DNA of 64,000 bases from NCBI GenBank assembly GCA_018697195.1, contig CM031864.1:15133286-15197285 (forward strand), given 5' to 3'. The translations under genes were made by a program, and so were the position numbers. This DNA is from Certhia americana. Taxonomy: Eukaryota > Chordata > Aves > Passeriformes > Certhiidae. Under the pieces are notes generated by a model. The model was given only the letters and a program-made list of their open reading frames with translations, was not told where the DNA came from and did not search any database. This document shows positions 55,501 through 64,000 of the stretch, piece after piece. Position 1 is the stretch's first letter. Each line of letters starts with the position of its first letter.

Positions 55501-55955
55501 CCACGCTTTCTAAGAAAGAATTTCACTGGCAGCAGGCGCAGCACATGCATTTTCCGCCAAGCTTTGGGTACCACGTTACCGATGCCTCCTGCTGCCGCCT
55601 GATCGCGCCGGGCTCCGGGAGAACCGGGCCTCGCCGGGCGGCCGGCCGACAGCAGCACCAAGCACAGCCCCGGGATACGTGTTAACGAGTCCTGGCCAGC
55701 CCCACACCGGGGGATCCCGGAGGGCACAGCCGCGCCCGAAATTCCCCGCCGCCTTCCCGGACGCGCCCCCGCCCGCTCCCACAGCGCTTCCGCTCCCCGC
55801 CCGCGCACGGGCCCCACTCGCCGCTCCGCGCCCGGCCCGGCCATGCAGCCCCGGCCCCGCCCGCCACTTACATCCTTCTTCACCTCCGCCATCTCATCCT
55901 CCGTCAGCGGCCGCCCCGCGCCCCCCGAGCTCGACCACGACCGCGGGCCCTCCAT
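52210..55955 (-). CDS. BCL10: BCL10, CARD adaptor of the CBM signalling complex
   Basis: Three exons (55872-55955, 53626-53914, 52210-52577) give 246 residues; human BCL10 has 233. The N-terminal CARD spans about residues 17-110, with KIIAERHFDYLRSKKILTRE, EDTEEISAR, KLLDYLAENPKGLDTL and ESIRRERTQNFL. A Ser/Thr-rich region follows with NNLSRSFSDESNF, then a conserved C-terminus with PGDPGAPPLPPEL and LPLRSRSV. Known role: cytosolic adaptor that polymerises under CARD9/10/11/14 and recruits MALT1 to activate NF-kB after antigen-receptor and other signals. Splice sites and phases all agree. The start at MEGPRSW is favoured; an in-frame ATG 69 bases upstream (56,024) could add 23 residues. Exon 1 is nine residues longer than the mammalian one. 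Confidence 0.96.
53626..53914 (-). CDS. BCL10: BCL10 exon 2 (CARD)
   Basis: 96 codons plus one base, from ALERMRPYLC to VKNEKLEALK, between acceptor tgttttttcag and donor TAAAG/GTAACA. It encodes nearly the whole CARD and is close to the human sequence throughout. Confidence 0.96.
53915..55871 (-). other. BCL10: BCL10 intron 1
   Basis: A 2.0 kb intron between a short first exon and the CARD exon. It contains the unidentified frame-broken ORF pair at 54,384-54,796 and is otherwise AT-rich, becoming GC-rich from about 55,560 at the promoter. Confidence 0.85.
54384..54796 (-). pseudogene. Unidentified ORF pair in BCL10 intron 1, possible decayed coding fragment
   Basis: Two adjacent minus-strand frames: 54,608-54,796 (62 codons, ending TPQEAETGKDTLV) and 54,384-54,596 (70 codons, from RRTYKVWSLAVEKDEVEPYE to SIVGYIYKPFEL). 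A stop and a frame change separate them. The second frame is open upstream too, for about ten more codons. The amino-acid make-up looks protein-like, but I cannot match either to a family. It may be a retrocopy fragment or chance. Confidence 0.3.
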
Positions 55956-56250
55956 GGCGGAACCCTCGGCGGCGCCGCTGGGGAAACCCGCGTGGGGCGG
56001 CACTTCCGCCCGGGCTCCGCCCACCGCCCGCCTGCGCCCAATGAGTGTTCAGGGTCTCTGCTCCGCCCCGCCCCCAGCCGGGACAGGCCCCGGCCCCACT
56101 CGCCAATGGGCGCTCAGGGTCTCCGCTACGCTCCGCCCCCAGACCGCCCCGCCAATGGGCGCTCAGGGTCGGCGCTCCGCCCAGCCCCGCCCAGTGACGC
56201 GTGCGCGCCCGCGGCGGCCCTGGGAGCGGGAGCGCGCCCTGGACGCGATC
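55560..56250 (-). promoter_or_regulatory. BCL10: BCL10 CpG-island promoter with three CCAAT/GC-box modules
   Basis: A CpG island covers exon 1 and its upstream flank. Upstream of the start on the minus strand, three related modules carry CCAAT (plus strand 56,038-56,042, 56,103-56,107 and 56,152-56,156). Each is followed by gcagggtct-like sequence and a GC box (ccgcccc). A CRE-like tgacgcgt lies at about 56,194. NF-Y and Sp1 binding are inferred from the motifs only. Confidence 0.65.
55872..55955 (-). CDS. BCL10: BCL10 exon 1
   Basis: 28 codons from ATG at 55,955 to donor GGAT/GTAAGT. LTEDEMAEVKKD aligns with the human LTEEDLTEVKKD; the preceding WSSSGGAGR stretch is extra. Context gccATGG is favourable. 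Confidence 0.93.
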
Positions 56251-56600
56251 GGCTCGGCCCGGCACGGCTCGGCTCAGCTCGGCTTGGCTCGGCTCGGCTC
56301 TGCTCAGTTCGGCCCGACTCAGCTCGGCTCGGCTCGGCTCTGCTCAGCTCGGCTCGCGGCTCGGCTCGCCTCGGCAAGGCTCGGCTCGTCTAGGCTCTGT
56401 CGGCACGGCCGGCCCGGCTCGGCCGACTCGGATCGGCTAGGCTCGCGCCCGACTCGGCTCGGCCCGCACGGCTCGGCTCGGCTCTGCTAGGCACGGCCCG
56501 CCGGCCCGGATCGGCCGGCTAGCTCGGCCCGCCCGGGAATCGGCTCGGCTCGGCTCGGCTCGGCCCGGCTCGGCTCGGCTCGGCCCGACTCGGCCCGGCC
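56251..56600. repeat. CTCGG-type pentanucleotide satellite
   Basis: About 350 bases built of ggctc/cggct units with interspersed variants (ggcccg, tctgct, cgactc). It lies 300-650 bases upstream of the BCL10 start codon. The GG repeats on the plus strand could form two-tier G-quadruplexes. Long translations through it (SRAEPSRAEP) are repeat artefacts. Confidence 0.9.
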
Positions 56601-56602
56601 GC

Positions 56603-56881
56603 ATGTTTCGGGCACTGCCGGTGTTCAAGCCCCTCCGCTGCACAGGGCTGTGCTCCGTGCAGCACCGCCCGGAGCCGCTGCCCCGCCGGGACACGCCCGG
56701 AACTTCTGCAATCGCTGCTCCTGCAGCTGACACGGGCGGAGCGCCGGCTGCTCATGCACTCCTACAATTTTCGTTTCAGCAGATAAACATGAACATAAAG
56801 CACAAGAGATCAACACCGAGGTTTGTTGTAAGGAAAACCTGCCACTTTTATGGTAGTTTTACAGTTCTGCAAAGTTTCTGA
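56603..56881 (+). other. Plus-strand ORF diverging from BCL10, coding status uncertain
   Basis: 92 codons starting MFRALPVFKPLRCTGLC just past the satellite, pointing away from BCL10. The first half is GC-rich promoter-type sequence and the rest AT-rich. It could lie in a divergent non-coding transcript from the BCL10 CpG island. No family is recognised, so it is not called as a protein gene. Confidence 0.2.
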
Positions 56882-59800
56882 TTGACTTTGTTAATGCAAT
56901 AGTACTTGAAATACTAATTGTGGCAGTATCTATTTGACAGTGCTAGCAGTCCCAGCTTTAAAATAAACACGAAGAGCCTACCCAGAACACTTGAAAAATA
57001 AAGGACTAGGTACCTGGTGACAGGGCTGATTTCTGCAGGGCTGGGTGTTCAAATCAGGGCCAGTCCCCAAACTGGATGCCATGGGACACCCAGCCAGCTC
57101 CGTTCCCTGCCGCTGGTGAAGGTCATCTCTGCCCAGCAGACTCTTTCAGACCCACCCTCACCGGGCAGCCCAGACTGCTGCTCATCTGGGGGAACACCTG
57201 CTCACAGCCCACAGCCTCCTGTGGGTTATTCCCACCCCTAGAATCCTTTCTTTGCTGTGGTGCATTTGAATTTCTCAAAGCTGTGTGTCTCTGTCTCTGC
57301 AAAGTAAACTATTTCCCATTTTCCTGCTCAGAGGGCTGCAGGGCAGACCATTTTTTCCCAAGTTCAAGTGCCTACATTGATCCTCCCTAATCTGTGCTAT
57401 GCTCCCAAAATTCATGGAAAGCTTTCAGCTTCTCTGATGCTTCCAAGAGAACTGATTGTAGCACTTCTGAAACAGAGCCAGGCATCTTCCCAGCCCCCAA
57501 CTCCCACCCTTGTTCATTAAATCACATGCCTTTCAGCTCTTCCTCTTCAAGGTGAATTATACAGTGGACTTTGCTGGCCCCATACAACACTGCTGATAAA
57601 AACATCTATCATGCATTCTGGATTTAGAAGCCTTGTTAATAACCTTGCTCAGCAAGAGGTGCAGTTCAAAGCCATGTGATGTCTGGAGGGTTAGGCTACT
57701 GATTCCTGAGCCGTGTAGGAGACAAACTGGAATGATTTAACTTCAGCAGTCAGGAAGAGAGCATGTGGTTAGAGAATACAAAACCCGAATATATTTTAGC
57801 AGACTTAATGCCAAAACAGCCTACCAGGATTTAATGGTCCAGGCAGCAGGAAGAAAGCTACTCTCTGCATGAAACTCATTACAGAAGAGGAACAGCCACT
57901 CGATATTCAGAGGTGAGCTTCAATGTACAGTGAATTAGGGACCATTTCCATCAAGGCTGCTGGGAATATTTTGGATATTGCATTGTGTCATGAGTATGTA
58001 AATATGTAATGTCCACCTAGTAAAAATTTCTAGAGTAAATTTCCAAAATAAATTCTGGAAACTGTTTACAACCCAGAGGTTTTTATAAAAACCTTTCCGT
58101 GTGAAGGTGAAGAAAATGTTGTAACACTGTCAGTTTCTAAGAGGTCAGTCAGCTTTTCAGAGCTGTGAGTGGCTCCAGATCCTTCTTCCCTTTCTGCCCT
58201 CATTGATCAAGCTCACTCCAGGCAGCATATCCTTACTGCTGAGCAGGACCCTCTCCCTGGAAGTTTCATGTGCTCCCATCCCGTTTCATTCCTGACCCTT
58301 GCTCAGAGGTCTGGGTCCTCAAACCCCTTCTGGAGCTGGCAGGACAGCCCAGCCCCTGTGAGAGCTGGGACTATACCCCACAATTCCTTAGGGAGGAGGA
58401 GGAGGAGGAGAAAAGCTGCCAGGCAGAGAGAAGGGAAGGAGTTTGGTTTAGTTACACAGAGAGGGCCCTTCCCAAACTCAACAGATACCTGCAGCAACCA
58501 ATGGCATATTTCAGCCCCTAAACGGCAGCAATAAGCCTACAGGTCATGAATTTTTGCTGGTGAGGTTGTTGAGAGCGTCAGAACGTCTGGGCTTTATGAT
58601 GCAGAAGACTGTGACTGATGTTTTTTAAGCAGCATGTACTTAGACTGGGGACTGAATCTGTACGTTCAAATGTAGAAGTATCTACTTGATGAAGTAACAT
58701 CCTACAGCAAAGTTTTGCAAAGAACACTCCTTGTTAAATTACTATGATTTTGCTTTCTTCAAGTTTGATATTCTATAACAAACTTCTTAATGTGGCAAGT
58801 GGGTGTGGCTTGTCTATATTTTCTAATTTTTAATCATTGCCATTTAGAAACAAATTCAAATAAACTGGCATCAACTCTCACTTGTAGACACAGGTACACA
58901 CATAAATTAAATAGTTTAACATATTAATTGCACTAAATAACATATTAATCTCATTAAATGTATTTACATTAGGCACAGCACTAATTTAAATATATTAGTA
59001 TAAAAATCCTACTATTTTTTACCAGTGTCCTAGAATTAGTATAAGGCTGTATTTAAATCCTTTGTCCCTACTTCTCTGGCAAGGAGAACAATAAGATTAT
59101 GGTTTGCTTAAAGTCCTATTATATTAGCAAAATTCAGTTTGGAAGTCACGTAATTATTTTGCTCCAGTTTATTAATGAATAAATTGCTCTGTTAATAACT
59201 CTGTTAAATTATCTTGGGTTTCTTAAAAAGCTGAAAGAACAATGCTGAGGCCTTGAACAACTGTCTCCTGGACTGCCAGGAGATGGCACTGATGGCCCAC
59301 GAGCCCTCACACACAGACAAGGAGCTGGGAGAATGGTGTGGTCTCCCCAGCTCCTGGATCCTGATATTGCAACATGCTGGCATTAGAGCCCAAGGGTGCA
59401 AGCAGAGAGTGGCCCTAGGAGCACTATACAATACAACAGGGAGTATTTAGATATAACACATGCAATTATCCATCATGTTACCTCAAAGCAATGTCTGGAG
59501 TGCAGTCACCTCTGCTGAGATTGTGGGGGAGAAAAGACACAAGAGCTATGTGAATAATTTCACCATAATGGGAATGCCACTAAACCTTTGCAGTTTCACC
59601 TTTTGTAAGTTACAGTAAAATACAGGCACTACAGAGAAACATACCCGACTATGCTAGTATGTTTTGTTACCTTGGACAGCAATAAAGTTAATCATGAATA
59701 CTCACAGGCAGTATCTCCTCTCTACACACTATCCTTAAATGTAGAGTCTAAAATGATAATTTGTTTATAAAGAGTCAAGATTTCCTCTAAGAATTAAGGG

Positions 59801-59953
59801 TTTTAGTACTTGTGTCTAGAATTGGCTTTTCTTCTACGTATGTAATAAGCTTGGAAATAAAAAGACAGCATGAAACAGTATTAAATTAAATACATATACT
59901 TTCAGTTCCAAAACAAGAAGCACAAACTACACAGGACACGGTACAACTGACAC
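56882..59953. other. Intergenic region upstream of BCL10
   Basis: 3.1 kb of moderately AT-rich DNA with no gene recognised. A short gga/gag purine repeat lies at about 58,394-58,410. The ORFs here are short and lack domains. Confidence 0.7.
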
Positions 59954-59959
59954 TTTATT
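59954..59959 (-). terminator. Polyadenylation signal of a minus-strand transcript, possibly DDAH1
   Basis: AATAAA on the minus strand in GGAATAAAGTGTCAG, followed within 20-40 bases by a TG-rich element (ccgtgtcctgtgtagtttgtg). This is a textbook 3' end. In human the next gene in this orientation is DDAH1, so it may be that gene's end. No DDAH1 coding sequence is seen in the window. Confidence 0.5.
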
Positions 59960-62900
59960 CCTTCAGGATGGAGATATATAGTATTGAAACTGCAAGAGTC
60001 ACCAAAAAAAAAAAAAAAAATTAAATCAAAGTGCAAATCTCTATTAGAACTGATTATGGAATGTATTGGTGTTTTTGGCACAAAAAGTGGGGAATTATAT
60101 ACTGCAACAAGATTTTTAGTTCAATGAATGTAACGCTTCTGTGCTCAGTAGTCACATTTGTGCACTGCAGAACAATACAATGTAAAACAGTGACTAACAC
60201 AATTCACATACAACTCTATACAATTTACATCGCAAGTCCAGTTGAAACTTTTCTGAAAATACTGCACTGATACTTTGTTCACAATCACTTAACAAATACC
60301 ATTCTTTAAGCAGGCTTATCTTTTCAGCTTCCTTATTGATAAAAGCAAAAATAGAAAATTTAAAATAGTAAATTATTTTCTTCAAATGGTTCCATGTGGA
60401 TGTTGATGGTTTCTATTAATTTGGCTCTGACTTCATTGATAAGACATATATGAAGCTGAACAAAATCAAAAGCTCATTTTCCTTCATATTTTCCAATTTG
60501 CTGTGAACAAACAGCATTCTGTGTACTGCCTTTTTGTTTTCAAAGCTGGACATAGTGGTGCCTATGAGCTCTATTCCTATCACATGGAAATTGCAAAAAA
60601 AAAATCAGAGCATAGCTTCACACAGTGGCATCTATTTAAAACTGAAAATTAGCATGGTAAACACAAAAATACATAAATGGAAGAATTCAAGTTTATCTCA
60701 TAAGGTACAGTATGCATTCACATTTTCATTACAGAGAGAGACACTGTATTCACATTCTGTTGAAGAAAGAAACCCACATATCACAGATTTCCCAAAACTC
60801 TTAGCAAAGATAACATCCATGAAATATCTATAATGCACATTCTGGCTCTTTCATTTCAACTGAGCTAAACTGATTGTTGAAAGGAAAAATCCTTTGATGA
60901 GTAATTCAAGCCCCATTGCTGAGCTATTACCACCAGAACTTCTGTGTATGGGTCTGCTCTGTCATACAGCCTGACAGTTGTTATCAAGAGTTTTATGTGG
61001 GCAACTATCAGTGTTCAGTGTCTCATCTCCTTTTTTGGTTTGGGATTTTATTTTATTATTTATATTAATCAAGAATGATGATTTATATCAGGCATCTGAG
61101 AAATGTTCTGGTGACAAAACATACAGGAAATGCATCAGATGCACGTGTGTCACTGCAGAAATGCCCTCATAACTGAAATCTTTGTTTGGGCAACAGAAAA
61201 ATAAACAGCAAACAGCAAGAACAAGAAGCATTTGGCATGATTTTAATTCTTAGTACCATACTGCAAATCCATAAACTGAAGTGCTCATAATATTTTTCTC
61301 TAATGCCAGACTAAAGAGTAACAGGAGAAGCTGTGAGGTGAGGGCAATCCCACTAACCAGCCTAGGTAACTTTCGGCATCAGGCTAAGATGTAATTTAGA
61401 GCATCTATGTTGAGGCTGTGATTCCTACTGAGGCCAAGAGAGAGAAAGCAGGTGTGGTTTTAGAGCACCTAAATTTTGTGCCTGAAGTTAGACAGTTTGA
61501 ATACAACAGCTGAAGGAATTCAGGTCCCTCAGCTGCTCCCTTGCTTTCTGTATATCAAAATGCAGGCCTGAAGGCAAGGAAATCTACATGGCAAGAGATG
61601 AAAAACCAACCTCTCAGCTCTGAAATCCTGACTCCTCCCTCCCCTAGGAAGCCAGGAGAATTCACTGTCACCCATTCTACAGCTTTCAAGGACACAAGGT
61701 AACAGCAGTGTCACCAGAAATGGTTCTTTTTCTTCTGGAGAAGTCTTAAAAAGAGGAGTCGCCCTTGTTATTCTCTGGATCTACAGCTCCTGCTGACTGT
61801 CATCCTTCCAGCTCAAAAGAAGTTGCTCAAACCCAAAGCAGACCCCTCAGTTTCTCCTCTCTCCTGGCACCTACTCAAGGAGAGAGTGAGTTTAGGATAG
61901 TCCATCACAGCTTGGGATACTGTGGAATGAACAGTGAAGAAGGAGAAGGGAAGAAAAATACTCAAGTAAGAACTGAGGCAACACAAGGCAAAATCACTTG
62001 GGAATAAAAGAGAAAAGTGCTCGTCATGCCTTGATATGCAAACTAGAAATGAGAGCCTGAGGAAGGAGTCAGGTGAGAGGTGGTGGAAGAAGAAAAAAAC
62101 CAAAACCAACACTACAGAAATATTTAATGATAAATAAAATAGAAATCCTACAGCCTAACACTCCCAGTGTAGCTGGATGCTCTGGCTCCCTCGCAAGAGG
62201 AGGGAAGAGGGACTGAAGGACATGGATGGGGGCCAGGCCCCAGGAGGTACGTGGACAAGTTGGGATGGGGGGGCTGTTTCAGCTTTGACAGCTCCCACAG
62301 CTGCACAGGTTTTTAACAGAGTAAAGCTTGCCTTTAGGAGCTCACAGCTCAATACTGCAGGGCCACTTTTGGCACAAAATCTCTGTTCAATGTCAAGTTA
62401 TTTTGAAATGCATGATACTTTATCAAATATTTAAAAAGCACCAAGGGGAGGCAGAAAAAGATTCCCCACTGCAACATTTACATCCTTAGAGCCTGATCAC
62501 CTGGCTCAGGTTTAAATGATGGTGCATGGGAATGGAAGAGACAAACAGGAAACATTAGGATAATCCTTTGGGACAGAAGAGTCATAAATAGAATTCCCCC
62601 CCTTCCCCGCCCCACTTGCTGTGTGGCTGGCTGAAGAACTTCCTTTGGGACATGTTCTTTTCACATACAATATATTCGCTCATCATTGCTCTCTTCCCCA
62701 CGATACCTTGTGTCATCACAACAAACAGTGCACCCACGAGGCATCAGGTGTACTCTGGTAGCTGCCAGGAGGTTTTCCTCTCATCACCACTGAGATGCAG
62801 TGTGAGATATGCCAGAGAGAACCTACAAGTATGAGTACTTGTGTTTCCTCCCTTATGACTGCACAAAAAGAGCACGCAGCTTTCCAAAGGACATCCCAGT

Positions 62901-64000
62901 GGGCATTTGGTTAATATATACTGTTTGCTGTCCTGCAGGCCACACTGCCCAAGCCTCCTCACTCACTTCCTACTGTACCTCAGCAATGTGCCACAAGTGG
63001 TTCAGGAAAGGTGGAGGAGGTGTCTAGGAAGCTGAGAACACGTTCAGACTATTTGTCAGTCTCTGGAGAGTTCCCACTACTGCCTCTGTTTGGGAATTGC
63101 TCCCATCCTTAGTTTAACAAATGATTTAACAAGAAGCATGTGAATACAATGGTGTATGCTTCACTCTGCAGTGGTGAAAGAAAAAAAAGCTATGACTCAG
63201 TGGGTAAACATGTTGAGGAATTTGCTACAAAAATTATATTTGCCTTAACTGAATACCACAGTGAATATTCATGCCACCAAAAAAATATAAGATGGTTATT
63301 GTTCCAAAGAAAACTGTCCCAAGGGCAGATAAAGAAAAAATGACAATCTTCCAGGAAAAAATAGCTTCCCTTATTCATGGGCATAATCCAGGAATAGCTG
63401 TCCTTCAACTCTTTCTATCACCCTTTTCTTTTGAATTTTGCTAGTGAGTGGCCTCCAAAAGAGGAGAAAAAAGAAAGGAAAAACAAATTTTAAGATGTAA
63501 ACAAAGAGATTTAACTCCCCCATACTTTAGATTTCTTTTGCATCTCTGCATTTCATTTTTGTGGTCCAGAGGCTTCCTAGGATCTGGCCTTTTTAAAAAC
63601 TCCTCCTGTTCTCACCACATTGAAAGTCATGGTCATAGCAGGGAACTGGAAATTTGCAGGAGACAACTTGTGTGGCTGCACTGCTCTCTTCTTCTGTCAT
63701 TCAAGATTCCCAGTCAGTTATTGCCCTTGAACTTTCCCATCAGAGGAAGCTTTTCCAAAGCTGGTACCTGATGCCTGAAATGGATTCCAGCCACAACTCT
63801 GCCCAGCAGCGCTGTGATGTGGCCAGGACAGTGAGCACAATCCACTGCCCACTGTTACAGCTGGTGTATGGAAAGCTTCCCTACCACAAAACGTATTTGG
63901 TTCATGAGCCCACTGAGTTTTCTTCAGTCCCCCGTACACTTTGCACCACTGAAAGTAGAAGACCGAGGAAGGAAAAAAACACATAGAGCAAGGAAGCAAG
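59960..64000 (-). other. Possible long 3' UTR (DDAH1?) or intergenic DNA
   Basis: 4.0 kb running to the right edge. If the signal at 59,954 is used by DDAH1, this would be its 3' UTR and perhaps the last intron. I looked for the conserved DDAH1 C-terminal coding segment on the minus strand and did not see it. No other gene is recognised. Confidence 0.3.

Noticed and set aside
55843..56733. Long ORFs through the CTCGG array (repeats of SRAEP and ARLGS)
   Set aside because: Repeat translations only; no non-repeat protein signal.
56900..64000. DDAH1 coding exons
   Set aside because: I looked on the minus strand for the conserved C-terminal segment and did not find it.

Overview
The window is vertebrate nuclear DNA, most likely from a bird and possibly a songbird. 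Three intron-containing genes lie head to tail on the minus strand, in the order SYDE2, C1orf52, BCL10. This is the order I recall for human 1p22, where DDAH1 follows BCL10. The interspersed repeats I can recognise are short 5'-truncated CR1 LINE tails, including one ending in the ATTCTATG repeat, which is the usual picture in birds. Nothing prokaryotic is present (no operons, CRISPR arrays or phage). I recognised no tRNA or rRNA gene.

Layout. 1-23,328: SYDE2, a Rho GTPase-activating protein of the synapse-defective family. Six coding exons are visible, with canonical splice sites and consistent phases; the last exon lies beyond the left edge. Its CpG-island promoter is at about 22.9-23.8 kb. 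21,679-30,272: a problem region. About 3.74 kb holding the SYDE2 first exon and promoter is repeated at 26,421-30,272, behind a 903-base gap and riddled with small insertions and deletions; it looks like a false assembly duplication. 30.3-46.8 kb: AT-rich intergenic DNA with no gene I can identify. 46,878-49,183: C1orf52, three exons, 185 codons. 49.2-50.5 kb: a short spacer with a CR1 tail. 50,479-55,955: BCL10, three exons, 246 codons, with a CpG-island promoter, three repeated CCAAT modules and a 350-base CTCGG-type satellite just upstream. 56.6-64 kb: non-coding DNA, with a good minus-strand polyadenylation site near 59,954 that may be the end of DDAH1.

Function. BCL10 is the CARD adaptor linking CARD-coiled-coil scaffolds to MALT1 and NF-kB. 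SYDE2 is a RhoGAP with a C2 domain. C1orf52 is a small conserved UPF0690 protein of unknown role. Only conserved synteny connects them; I see no shared pathway.

I found no convincing new biological system. The observations most worth a second look are the false duplication and the resulting damage to the SYDE2 start, the repeated promoter modules and satellite upstream of BCL10, an unidentified frame-broken ORF in BCL10 intron 1, and splice-site-flanked exon-like blocks near 45.5-45.8 kb.
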